NCBI GenBank assembly: GCA_009103225.1
Contig: RHPI01003020.1
Coordinates: 1-62,715, forward strand
Length of the DNA stretch: 62,715 bases
Reading direction: 5' to 3'
From: Chlorokybus atmophyticus
Taxonomy: Eukaryota; Streptophyta; Chlorokybophyceae; Chlorokybales; Chlorokybaceae
A program made the position numbers and the translations under genes. Positions 1 to 16,799 of the stretch are shown here, piece by piece; positions within the stretch are counted from its first letter, which is position 1, and every line of letters begins with the position of its first letter. A model generated the notes under the pieces. It was not told the origin of the DNA, searched no databases, and saw only the letters and a list, made by a program, of their open reading frames with translations.

Positions 1-852
1 TCACTTGCTGACATCGTTAAAAAGGGCGAGAATGTCAGCCAGCGCCAGCTGTGCTGACCGCCGCCACCGCCAGCCTTACTCACAACGTTTGGTCGGTGCT
101 TACCACGCTCCACAGCGCGAAAGCACCGGCCAAAATTAGGACAGGTAGATCTTGTTGATAAGGCTAACACATCCTTACCTTTGCAGCGTCACATCTGACG
201 CGTCACTTGTTTGAAAAATGTAAAAAAATGATGGTTGGATGGCAAAATGTTTTTGGTATACAACCTATTGGAGGGCCTGCCAGAAAGTGCTTGAATCGGA
301 AGTTAAGTCACATCCTGCCTTATTTGCACGAAATAAGGCGGAATCTCCCTACCACTATTTACTACTACTACACATCCGCATCAACGTGCAAATCTAACCT
401 ATGGCAGAAGCCATGAGCCGTACCTACGGACCATGGCTGGTGCGCGTCCTAAAAGGTTAAGCCCAGCGGTTTAGTAACCGGCCGGCAGCCGGACCGGCAA
501 AAGAAATGAACCGGCCATGCTGAAATGCAGTGAACTAACTGTGCTTGACGACGGTCAGCTGCGGCAATTAAGCCGCTTAATTGCCGCCGCTGACCGCATG
601 GGCCGCCGCTGATGGTGGGGCTGGCGGCCGGCCTGGTGCTCCGTACCAAGAGCACCAGGCCAAGCCGCTGGCCTGGTGCTCTTGGTCATGATGGCCTGGT
701 GGCGACCAGGCCAGCATGATCAAGACCAAGGGCTTGGCGGTCGCCAGGCTATAGCCATGGCTTCCGCCGCCGCTGCAGTTGCCAGCTCAACAACGTACCA
801 GGCCACAAGCACATGTAACCCCATTAGGCCCCTCATCGCGCACGCGCGCGCG

Positions 853-855
<3 letters not shown>

Positions 856-884
<29 letters not shown>
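856..884. repeat. (AC)n microsatellite
   Basis: About 14 uninterrupted AC units, preceded by an alternating CG run (cgcgcgcgcg). Confidence 0.95.
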
Positions 885-886
<2 letters not shown>

Positions 887-1470
887 AGTCACCCACCGCC
901 AAGCAACCACGTATACACGTCCAAGTAGCAGCAGCAGACAACAGATTGGGTATGGGGTTGAAACTGTAAGCCATTTATAAAGTAAATAATTAAATCATCA
1001 TAGCGACTTTGCAACTCTCTAGAACATACGCTGCAACTTATTGTACAATGCTACAATTGCTAATTAGCATTAGCAGCATTGGTGCGACATGCATATAATG
1101 CCAAGCACGCACACGCGCAACCACCGACTTCTTACATGCTGCCCCTGCCTTGTCACTTCACTGTTTGCTTTAGATGCTGCGCCCTTCCCGCCCCCTTGCT
1201 CTCCCCCGCTGCTAATTAGCGCGCCGTCCAGCACCGGCTTAAATGTTATGCACTACCTCTTAAGAAAACATAAGTGAGTAGAGGAGCCGGCGCATGCACA
1301 TGCGCGCACGCTTGTATGTGTGTGCGCATTAATTAAGGGGGTCGGGGAGGGACACACACATTTTTACATGCATTGTGCAAACGCCAAACTTATTGATTAG
1401 CCGCACTGACCAGCGCCGCCTATAAGACAGTTGCTATAGGCGGGCTCATTGGCCGCACTGACCATCCTCC

Positions 1471-1473
<3 letters not shown>

Positions 1474-1539
<66 letters not shown>
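1474..1539. repeat. (AG)n microsatellite
   Basis: 33 uninterrupted AG units. The apparent Ser-Leu repeat protein on the opposite strand is only a translation of this run. Confidence 0.97.
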
Positions 1540-1541
<2 letters not shown>

Positions 1542-3253
1542 GAGGCAAACAATGTGCGTGCGCGTGTGTGTATGGTTGCGTAATTGCCTGCTTGTGCATG
1601 TCCGCGTGCGCATGCTTGCGCATAGACTCATACCCACATGCGAGCGTTAGTCAATGCCATCCTCACATCCAACCTTTCCAAGCTGAGCAAGCCTATCTGA
1701 AAATTGAGCGGCGAGAGTTCCGCCAGCATCCCCTCTCTGTCGTTTTAAAGCAGCTGGTCCTTATGATTACCAGCAGTGCTCAGCTGCTCGCAACAATGTG
1801 CCAGCCGCAGCAGCTCTGCAAATGCGTAGGCCGCCTATGGCACGGTGGTCGCGGTGACCTGCTTCAAGCCAGCGCCTGTGTGTGTATAGTCTTTCTCCCA
1901 TGTATACATACAACACCACGTGTAGCGTATCATTAATACAAGACTCGCACGCACATGCGGAACGCACTGAATAAGCGCAACACATGCACATGCATATTCG
2001 AGTGCACTTTTTAGAAGGAAGAAGGGGTAGGGGGCCACACACCTGTTCACACATGCATTGTGTTACGCCGAACTGCCTCATAGTCCGCACTGGTCAGTAT
2101 GGTCTATAACTAATGAGCCTTATAGGCTGCAATGCATAGTGCCATTTATAACCCAAAGAGTGTGTGTATGTACGTGTGTGCATGCGTTACCAAGAGCCAT
2201 GCATGCTTGCATGCGCATGCCTGTGTGGACAATGCGGTCTGTGAGCCCTATTGTAAGTAAGTGCGTGCACATTCATACATGAGCAATGTCTCACGCATGC
2301 ACGCAAGCACGCACACTCAGCGCACCGTGGAGATTGCGGCGAGCACAGCCAGCTGGGGCGGCGTAGTGCTTGCGTATGCAGAGCCGTGCCCACAAACACC
2401 TCGCTGTTCAGGAGCGAGCTCATTGCCAGCTTGGGAAGCAGCTCGCATACATACACGTGTGCGTGCGAGAGCATGCACATGCACCGTGCATGTAACGCGT
2501 CCATATACGCATACGTGCGTGCTTGTACGCGTGCACATCTCATAAAGGAGGACGCGCGGGGAGGGGGGGCAGAACACCCCGTTTACATGCATAGTGTACA
2601 TGCAAACTGCCTCGTAAACCAAACTGTCAAGTGCGGTCTATGAGCCGGTTTGCAGCAACTGGCTTATAGGCCACAGTGTCTGGTGCTGTTTATGAGCTGA
2701 TTGCAAGAAAGATTGTGCATGTGTGTTTATGCATGCGTATTGAAAAGCACATGCGTACTTGCATGCACATTCCTGTGTGCGCGCGCTTGCATGTTTAGGC
2801 ACACATCCTCCCCCTCCCCCTTCCCTTGCCCCTCTGCTCACCTGCTGTTCAGCATTTGCCCCTCCTTGAAATGCCCCCCAATCCTTCAAAGCAGCAGCAT
2901 CAAGCTTCCTTCATCTACCCCCATCAGACTACTTCCAGCCATGGTGATGCATGAGCTTCGTGCATAGCTGCGTGGGTGCGTTTGCATGCGTGTTACCCAA
3001 GCCAAGCTTGGGCGGTGTAGAGTCGTGCTGACATGGCTAGGATGGCATAAGCTTTAATCCTTCTTGTTGCAATCACAGCTGCGACTGCTGCCGTCTGCCA
3101 GCCTTTAATCATGGTCACGCTGGGCCTGATAAGCAAAGTGAGTAACATCCCAAGAGCACACATAAGCCACGCAATCAGTCATGGCACACACATGCACCCA
3201 CTCACGCAGCTCCATTAGCTCTCTGCCTTGGTGAGGTTGGTTTCCTTGCCAAG

Positions 3254-3750
3254 TGTAACGGGAAGGTACAACAAGTTACCACAAATCGACCATAAAAGTA
3301 TCAAGTCTTTTGTGGTCGAGTGGGCTGTAACATTGGTCATTGGAGCTTGAGGCCCGGGTTCGATTCCTGCCTTGCACACGAATTCTGCGGTCGTTGTTTC
3401 TCGATCAAATAACATCGCAAAAGGTCAGTTTATAAATGCCATCATCGATGGGTCGCGACTTGCCTAATGGCAGTCGCGCCGAACTGACCAGTTCAGTCGG
3501 CGCGGCAGGGCGCGACCTGTGGGCCGGCATCGGCGCATGCACGCGCTAACCGGTATGGGCCTAAATTGGCTGGTCCTTGGCTTTGGGGCCGGTGACCGAC
3601 CCTAACAAACCCCTGGGGTAATTCCCCAGCTGCCGAGGACGTCAGCGTTCTTAATTATAAGTGGGGGGGAATTTAACGGGAAGGTACATTAAATTACCAC
3701 AAATCGACCATAAAAGCACCAAGTCTTTTGTGGTCGAGTGGGTTGTGACA
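3254..3750 (+). mobile_element. TRIM-like miniature LTR element, copy 1
   Basis: Two 79-bp direct repeats bound the element: 3254-3332 (starts TGTAACGGG, ends GTAACA) and 3672-3750 (first bases decayed to TTTAAC, ends GTGACA). A perfect 5-bp duplication CCAAG lies at 3249-3253 and 3751-3755. A purine tract (gtgggggggaa, 3661-3671) sits directly before the second repeat, as a polypurine tract should. A possible primer site TGGTCATTGGAGC follows the first repeat at 3334. It has no coding capacity. These are the hallmarks of a terminal-repeat retrotransposon in miniature, with unusually short LTRs. A tRNA-type A box (3313-3324) and B box (3357-3367) straddle the first LTR junction with the 44-nt spacing of a real tRNA gene, so a SINE-like origin is the alternative. 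A second copy lies at 35233-35706 on the other strand. Confidence 0.85.
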
Positions 3751-3942
3751 CCAAGGCTGCGAGGACGCTCTTGCTTTTGAGGTCGTGAAGGTAGTCGCAG
3801 GAGGGTGCAAGGGACATCAATGGCCTTGGCAGCCTTGCGCAGCGACAGCACCCCTACCTATATCTGCCTAATTGCCAATGCAATGCTGGCCAGCCCTTTT
3901 TCATCATTTGCCCATGAGATGTGTGTGCTTGCTGTAGGGGTT

Positions 3943-3966
3943 GGGGGGGGGGGGGGGGGGGGGGGN

Positions 3967-4034
<68 letters not shown>
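3943..4034. repeat. Poly-G tract with assembly join
   Basis: About 92 bases of G broken only by N at 3966. The N suggests two contigs were joined in a homopolymer, so the true length is unknown. Polyglycine and polyproline frames read from it are not genes. Confidence 0.95.
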
Positions 4035-4035
<1 letters not shown>

Positions 4036-4814
4036 TCTTAGTTGCTTGCCCTTCTTCGTTTCGGGGGCAGTTGGTGTGTGCAGACGACTACGCTGTTGCG
4101 AGCTTCGGTCGCCAGGTGCCTGCACACATATGCCCCAGGACGAGAAACAACCCTTTAAGGGCACAAGTGCAGGCATAACAGCTAGGTAGCAGCTAGTCAC
4201 CAGCTAGGTTGTATAGCATACAAACACACCTTGCAATGCATCTCACCTCTGAGTTGGTCGTTTGATCGCAGCTGCCTTGGCTCCCCCGTGTATGCATGTT
4301 CACACCCTCGCCATGCATACGCAACCCCAACCCCACCCACACCACAACACTAAGATAATACACTCTTCAATCTCAACTAAGTGCCATTTACTCATCTATA
4401 TCACACATACACTCGCCACAATGCAACTTCCACGCCAAACACTCATACATGCACAAAGTTTCAATTTATGGGTTGCGCATGCTTTGAGTTTTGGTCAAAA
4501 CCTCATATATAATTAAATCAATGTGAAAATTTACTAGGTTTGTTGCTTTAGGTTTTGATCTTGAGCCCACGTCCTCACAAAATTTCAGCGCCATTGGCCA
4601 ACCAATAACTATTTTAAGCACTCAAAGTCAAGTTAACCATATTTGCACAATTATAAATATATATAAAACCTTATGAAAATCTAGCCTGTTTGAGTTTGGC
4701 GCCCTTCATCTCAACCAACGGGGCTGATTCTTGGCGGGTAGGCTCAAGAGGGTGATAGGAAGGCCCTCACCAAATTTTATTCGGACTTGAAACTTGGAAG
4801 TTACTACGTCAGCA

Positions 4815-5200
4815 GTGGCAAAATGTCGGAGTTAGAGCGGCTTACCCTAGAGGTTCCGGGGTCGAGTCCATGCAAATGCATGTATGCTTATGTTGACCAA
4901 TGATTTCATAGCCCCGGCCTTGTGCGTCACATGGCGGGCGTGGCCTGCAGGCAGCTTTGGCAGAATCAAGTAGCTTTTGGTGCACTGAAGCTCAATTGCA
5001 ACCGTTTTTTGTAAATACTTCGGTCTATGGCCCGTTGCCGGACCGATAATGATTAAGATTGTATAAACATAATGATTTCGTTCTTGGTCCGCTGCACGGA
5101 TTCTACCTGGTCCTGAAGCAAGTACCGAACATGGTGCGACCTATGAAAATCTTAGTACCAATTACGTGCGGTTTGGACCATGCATGGTCCGACTATCAAT
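4815..5200 (+). repeat. tRNA-headed dispersed repeat (SINE-like)
   Basis: A B-box match GGGTCGAGTCC lies at 4859-4869, with a weaker A-box-like TGTCGGAGTTAG at 4824. The spacing is 35 nt, shorter than in a tRNA. The tail carries a motif cluster (cttggtcc, ctggtc, catggtgcgac) ending in the perfect 16-bp palindrome GGACCATGCATGGTCC (5175-5190). A region with the same order of parts recurs at about 55600-55975. It is not a functional tRNA gene: no acceptor stem can be folded. Boundaries are approximate. Confidence 0.45.
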
Positions 5201-6785
5201 GGCAGTGCGTCCATATGGTCTACAATATTCACTTAGCAGGGGTACATGCTGATCCGAAGGCACAAACCATTCTTGGTCCTTGGACGTTATGCGGCGTGAA
5301 ACATATACATGGAACAGCAGGTACGGGTTTTTTATGTAGTCATCCTTTTATGTGACGAGCAAATTATGCATATACCAATGTTTATGCACTACATGCAAAA
5401 ACAAGCCCATCATCTTCGAAATGTGGCTCATTAGTCAAAACTAATCCTAAGCCAGCAATGCTGATAAGGGAGATAAGAAGGCATATCATTATCTTGAGAG
5501 CATAACGAGTGCAGATTGCCAAAAACAAGCGTGTGAGCACGGACAGATGCTATATTAACGCGCTTACTAACCATCTTGAAGCTGCGTTGTAAAGTACATG
5601 AACGGTATGTGCGCTCTGCAAACAATAATGTATTGTAAGCGACATTAATATTAAAACTCTTCAGCTAATGTGAAGTTGACCAGTCAATTGACATGGCAAA
5701 TCCTTTGCATTAAGTGATTGTATTGAGTGTACAGATGCTGCCGCAACCCAATAGCCACAACTGCGGGCCATATGCGTTGCATTACTTGCATGCGAGACCA
5801 CCGCAAGCCCGGTTAGCATGCACCTATGTGATGCCTCATAGGTGCAATGCGGTGTATGCTCATGAATTGTAAGTGGGTCAAGCAGATCTATCATAACAAA
5901 TAAAAGGTAACGTACATGAATTGTTGTACTCGCATGCAGGTTCGCAACAAATGGTTCACATTTGCAAATGGAAACCACAAAGAGCAGAGACACGCTAGAT
6001 ACTGAAGCAGCTTCGGTCTCAGCAAACCCATAGATGAACTCTACATGACTCAATCATTACCACTTGCATATCATTCCCACCTCCCCTTGCCCTTTTCATC
6101 TCGCTTAGCTTGCAACTTCGGGTCTAGCTTGACCATGCAGCTTATGCCGTGTACATTACACATTGTGCTGTAGAATTAAAAAACACATCATTAAAGTCGG
6201 CTGTTGTATCTTGGAACTCTGTCCATTTGTATATATTTACTATTACTGATACCATCACATATACACATGTTCTTATCAAAACATACAATGTATAGCAATG
6301 ATTTTATATTTGTCGTACACACCTTAAGATTACGCTCATATGCAATGCGTAATAAGGGACATGCTTGTTGTTGCAAATGTGACATACACATGTAATGCGG
6401 CTTTGTTACGTACGTGATAAAGGCACTGGCTAAATGCCAGCGTCGGGACGTGTGTAGCCGACTACAATCTACTCGGCTTATTAATACCTCCTTGGAAGTA
6501 TGAATGACCCATAAACATATCATTGACGGGGACCAATGATTTCTTCGGCAAATCTTGTTGGTTATAGGCTTATAGCCAAATAATTATAATTATAATTGTA
6601 AAGTTGTAGGTTGCCAAAGAGTATACTGTTAAGGAGAAGTTCGCTACTTGCAGCAGCATTACAACGTCGCAATGTCATGCTAACTTGCGTGACGTCGCTA
6701 CGCCTGTGCGTTACGCGGCTGAGGTGGCGGCGGCGGCCGTCGCGGCGGCCGCGAGGGCGTGGCAATGCCGTATCCAATTGCAACC
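5201..6785. other. No gene recognised
   Basis: AT-richer sequence with no supported coding frame, repeat ends or RNA gene. It lies upstream of the decayed transposase. I looked for terminal inverted repeats for that transposase here and did not find them. Confidence 0.5.
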
Positions 6786-9310
6786 ATGGAGGATAGCGAC
6801 AGCCATGACTCAAAGCAATTCGTTGCAGGCAATGGTGGGGATGTTGATAGCAGCGATGCGTCTGCACGAGGTGGCGCAGCAAAGCGCGGCGGGCGTGGTG
6901 GAGGGGGGCGCAAGTAAGTTGTTTGTGCAATAACACCGTGCTTTGTATGTCACATGAAGCATGTGGATGTGTTTGTATGCGTGTGCAGCAAGGGCGTCAA
7001 GCGCCTAGCATACACTGAGCATGAAAAGAAGGCAATAATTACACTGGTTGACGCACAACCAGGCGAGAAGCAAAGCGACATGCTGCTCATTATTGAAGAC
7101 ATTCTTCGACTCACACTTAGCCAGCCAGTACTGTCTAGAATCTTGCGCTTGAAGGACAAAATCAATGAGGTGGTAGCTTTGGGTGGTGAGCAAGGTGTAG
7201 CTTTTAAGGAGGTTAGACAAGCCCATTATCCTGAGCTGGAAGCAGCGCTGTATGCATGGTTTGGTTAGGCGCGGTTGCGCAAGACAACACTTACTAATGA
7301 GGTCTTGCTTTGATCAAGTTGGTAAAGCACAAGTTCTTGCTGATGCTGCGGGCATCCACATAGCACCCAACTTCTCGTTCTTTTCGGGCTGGCTTGATGG
7401 TTTCAAGAAGCGTCATGGCATCAAGGCTTATGCATTACACAGAGAGGCAGGTGATGCTGACATGGATGGTGTGCAGCAATAACGGGGCTGCCCCTTCTAT
7501 TGAATGACTACACCCCCGATGACACTTTCAACATGGATGAATCGGGGTTGTTTTACGGTGCACGCCCAAGTTGCACACTTGCAGTTGCAGCCTTGGACGC
7601 ACGCGGGTAAGAAGCACATCTTGCTGCAATTTTTTGCTGAATTAACAACATGCATTGCTTGTGTCACATCTGTGCAGGAGATTGGTAGTTGCATATATGA
7701 ATTTTTCATTGCGTAATGAATAAACACACGGAGCGATGCACTGTTGTCCTTGTTCGCAAGTGTGAGCGGCACAGAGAAGCGTCCGTTGATGTTTATCGGG
7801 AAATCCAAGCAGCCTCAATGCTATGGTAAGACATGGCAGCCAATGAGAGTCGGAGTGAAGTACGAATACATCTTGACTGCATGGGTGACACATCAGGTGA
7901 GTTGTTATGTGATCAGTCCATGCATGTATCCGTGCAGTCTGCGTGCATGCGCACGCACGCGCGTGCGCGTGCGTGCATGGTGCTCCGACTTGCGGTGCAT
8001 GCTTCGCGTGCCTGCGCAGGCATGCGTGCGTGCTTGTGCGCATGTGTTGGACTGATGTGCATTGTTTGTGTTGTACTTGCCTGCATATGTATGTGCATGA
8101 TGTGTTGATCCTTGATGCATGTGCTGCGTGCCCGCGCGCGTGCGCACGATTGTGCAAGCGTACGCTATGCTGTTTGCAGCAATGGGCGTGCAGGTGTCTA
8201 CACGATGGCTGTGCGCGTTCATTGAAGACATGCTGCGTGCCGATCGATACGTGCTGGTGCTTATGGACAACGCATCAACGCACATTTGCGCGCAAGCAGC
8301 GGTTGGGGTCAAAGGGAGCTTCAAGAGCCTCACCATATCCAATCTGACAGTTGTCTTGCCTCCGAACACAACATCAATCATTTAGCCCAGAATGCGGGCA
8401 TCCATGCCGCATTCAAGATGCGATGAAGAGTCCTGTCATTGTGTGCATGTTGTCATTGTGACAACATGTTCTTACAAAGTGCTTTGGAGCTAGATGAAGA
8501 AGCTGGTCGCACACATGCTGGCAATTTTGACGCCAACCCCGCTTCCAACCTTAGTAAGACCAAGGTGGATGTGCGCGACGCCATTGTGTGGAGTTGCGAG
8601 GCTTGGATGGAGATCACTTCTTCTACCATATGCAATTGCTGGCGGAAAAGCAAGGTGATACCTGCTAATTGGTGTGCTGATGCATCCAATGACAACCTCA
8701 ACGCCCCATCCCTGCGTCGCGTCATTGACACGAAGGTACATGTTTTATTGTTGGTTATTGCTGATTCAACGCATGTTTCCTTACATTGACATGCAGCGCT
8801 GCTATGCATAGCAGTTGGATGATCTGCAGCTGCCCAGGGCACGCTTGAAGCTGCCATCGTCAGACACCATCAGCGCCAAAGGATTTGTGGATTTAGATGA
8901 GACGTTGCCCACGGAAGCAGCTGCAATGGCTGATGAGATACTTGCATCCGTTGGTTTGAAGCCATTGTCCGATGATGATGACAATGATGAGGAAGGTAAG
9001 CCCGTTGGTGTAATGCCCTTACTACATGCAGTCAAGTTGTTATGGCCGTGTTTTTTGGAGTAGCATGCACAGATGACCCCAATGACGAGCCTCCTCGCGT
9101 GCCGTCATCGAGAGAATGCGATGTAGCATGTGGACGCGCTTGATGCCGTTATGTTGAAGCCTTTGGTGACTTCTATGGAGTGGAGCAGATGGCGCTGTGG
9201 AAGTTGCAAAACAAGTTGACACACTTGCACGTCTTTAATGTCTTCAGTTCTAGGCAGAGCACCATTCACTCATTCTTTCAATCGCAAGTAGTACATGTTG
9301 ATAAAGATTA
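6786..9310 (+). pseudogene. Decayed pogo/Tigger-type DDE transposase (CENP-B HTH + DDE_1)
   Basis: The start ATG at 6786 has good context (caaccATGG). Exon 1 encodes an acidic then Gly/Arg-rich N-terminus and ends at a GTAAGT donor (6914); the frame resumes after the acceptor at 6988. Recognisable in order: an N-terminal helix-turn-helix segment, a CENP-B-type DNA-binding part (WLDGFKKRHGIKA near 7390-7425), the first catalytic Asp in NMDESGLFY (about 7527-7560), the GKS motif (IGKSKQP, about 7797), the second Asp in LMDNASTH (about 8262-8285), and LPPNTTSII at 8357-8382. The third Asp position now reads Asn. The tail has a PCNA-binding-like QSTIHSFF at 9255-9278. In-frame stops (TAG 7266, TAG 8383) and at least one frameshift (about 7310) show it is dead. 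No inverted repeats were found. Pogo family transposases cut and paste DNA at TA sites. Confidence 0.8.
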
Positions 9311-10383
9311 GTGTAAGTATAGCTTGCCATTTGTGCAGAGTGCTAATTTTCGCCTTACCAATTTTTTTGGGCTTTGGGCATAGTTTATGCGCATGATGCC
9401 ACAAGTAGGTCATCAGCTACATAGCACACGCATGTCACTGAGCAATCATGCACATATATACACATGCATGTACATGTGCAACGAGCGCGCATTACCTATA
9501 GGTATATCTATGTTTATAACAAGGAGGTGCTGCAAATGGGCTGACTCTGTGTATAAGTACCAATAATACTTATATACATGTAACCGTATCATATACTTAC
9601 ATGGAGGTAGACATATATGTCTTTTTAGCATATTGTTTTTGAGGACCAAGTGTATGCTTATAAGGAGAGTAGGCTGCAGTTGAATGACGTGCCCACCCGG
9701 CCGCTCCGGACACGGAGCTTCGGCCGGAAGATTGGTCCCGGACCGCGACGAGACCGATCCCGCGCCCGATCCGGACGGCGTGCCTCGGGACCGAGACGCG
9801 TCACGCCCCGCCCCGCGGGCGTTACGTCCCTTCGGACGGAAGATAACGGTCCCGATCACGGAAGGCGGGGGTCACGCGCGCGCGCGCCCAGGGGAGGTGT
9901 CCGGCCGCGGCGGCGGGCGTCCGCTGTTGGCGTCCGCTCGCGGTGCGTACCTACAGGTGTCCACAAGCCACGCCACATTGAGTTGCGCAGTTTCAGCCCT
10001 GTCCCTGAACGCCTTGCACTCGGCTTTACTCGGTTGCAGTGTGTTATTGCAGGAGGTAAACGGCGGCAGTGCTGTAGCAGGCAGCGAAGGCCTGGACATT
10101 GACTGGCATGCTGAACGCCAACTTTTCAGAGAGAACGCTGAAGCTTGCCGGCTGGGAAGCTGCACACTCCAACGCAATGCCCTCAACAGAACAAGACGCT
10201 GCAGCTGTGCGAAATTAAAAGACGACCACAGGTGTTTCTCAGTGAACTCAGTTTCTGAACAGACACGTTGTTGCTGTAATTACAAGTATGATGCCAGAGC
10301 AGCACACCGCAAGGTCTTGAGCATTTCCAACGCCCCCTGCTCTTGTCAGGAAGAACGTAACAACGACAGACAAGCTTGCAGTC
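9311..10383. other. Non-coding region with a GC-rich island
   Basis: Upstream flank of the receptor kinase gene. Bases about 9684-9945 are very GC-rich (many CCG/CGG/GCG) against a roughly balanced background. They contain a degenerate internal repeat: CTTCGGCCGGAAGAT near 9718 and CTTCGGACGGAAGAT near 9831. A frame runs open from 9684 to 10520, but it crosses the kinase gene's first exon in another frame and has no recognisable domain, so I do not call it. The promoter of the kinase gene should lie here; I cannot identify a TATA box with confidence. Confidence 0.4.
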
Positions 10384-15309
<4,926 letters not shown>

Positions 15310-16799
15310 CTGTTGCTCAAGAAGGAAAGAGAGTTCATTGTAGTTGAACGAGTGATAAAAGGGAAACATACGCAAGTATCCATATGTCACGGCATGCATA
15401 TACATACATAGAGACTGCATATATGTTGCAGCTGAGTGTCGCCATGGTGCATGGTACTACCTAGCTAGTAGCGCATGCCCAAACAATTGTAATTGAGAGC
15501 ACGCGTGCTCAGGTCGACATTGTCCCTCCAATCTACGCCCAATGCTTACCATGTCTTCTACGGTGTTGTGTGGGTGTTCCTGCCAGAAATAGGACTGGTT
15601 TTGTACTAGCAACTTTTGCACTCACACATGCATGCAGCTGTAAAAGAGGTAGCTTTACTCTAAAGGTACTCAAACGGCAGCTTGAACACTTAAAGTGTGC
15701 GTAGTACCATGTGCACATGCTAGGTATGCTTTCTCTCGGCAACATATGATCACTTATTAAACACGACGTAAACGCAACCTCAACTCACCAGAGTCTGGAG
15801 GAGTTCCGATTTCCTTTGGGAAGTTCCCACGTGTTCATGCAATTCAACATGTCCCGCCTTCTTTTAAACGAACGAAGGTAACATGTGTATTCAATGTGGT
15901 GTGAGGTATAACTTAAACGACAAGAATAAACATGTTACTCCTGATCGCGGCACTCTAGGGAACTTAGATTGGCTAATGAACAGCAGGGGCCAATTGGTGG
16001 GATGCAACAACTTGCATTCACAGCATAAAAAAGTGCACAAGATAAGTGATATCCAAACATATGCAAGCACATAGGTGCAGCACACCTTAAGCTTCGGTGC
16101 TGTGTCTATGTGCATTTCAAATATGCAGTGTGATAGCCCCGCAGCGCCGTCGCTCTAGTCAACCGCGTGCTCATGCATGGATCCAACAAGTCTGCCTCAC
16201 ATTGGTGATGAGCGTGGCTCGCTCAGACTAGAAACAAATAGTCACAGTAGTCGAGGCCTACACGACCTAACAACTTCATGTTGCGTAGCACTATGATGCG
16301 TGTGTGGGCCACACACGGATTGACGTTCGAGGACCATGTATGGTCCTTTCACGGACTGCGCGAACCATGGATGGTCCATCCCCCGCGGGCCAGGACTGCC
16401 TGGTCCGGGGCCTTTTGCTATGGCAGATTGCAGGAAAGGGACGGCCGCGATGAAGCCTCGCGACGTAGCAGTGCTGCGAGCGCGGTGTGAACACCACTGA
16501 TTGACATAGGTGTTCGTAGCGATTGCCTGTGTTTGTTGGCGTATTTCCCGCTTGATCGACATGTGGAGATGGTAGTTAATCAGCTGTGTTTGCAGAGTCA
16601 ACATAGCCGACCGCTGTAAGTTGTCGTTTATTGTAAAACTATAGCACGCGTGTGTATATCGCCTGTTACATGCTTGCCAACGTTTCCATTGCTGATCAAA
16701 AGCGTATATCGCTGTTTGTCAATAGTGTAGCATTTGAAACCGGGATTGGGTGATTTATGGGAGGACGCCTTGGGTGTGGCGGCGGCGGCTGAAAGGAGT
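15310..16799. other. Intergenic region with a palindrome cluster
   Basis: Downstream flank of the receptor kinase; no coding frame supported. Bases 16331-16346 (GGACCATGTATGGTCC) and 16362-16377 (CCATGGATGGTCC) are imperfect copies of a palindrome that also occurs at 5175-5190 and 55926-55973, suggesting a dispersed repeat. Confidence 0.45.

Larger units (their letters stand above)
1..3253. other. Gene-free region with simple repeats
   Basis: No reading frame here looks like a protein: frames are short, low in complexity and rich in Cys/His/Thr read from TG/CA-rich DNA. The stretch about 1290-2990 is full of degenerate alternating purine-pyrimidine runs (tgtgtg, gcatgc, cacaca) interspersed with unique sequence. 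Two clean microsatellites are listed separately. I see no RNA gene. Confidence 0.6.

Noticed and set aside
3313-3367. Functional tRNA gene
   Set aside because: A and B boxes are well spaced but no acceptor or anticodon stem pairs, and the region is part of a repeated LTR-type element.
3904-4200. Polyglycine and polyproline frames
   Set aside because: Produced by the poly-G tract with an assembly N.
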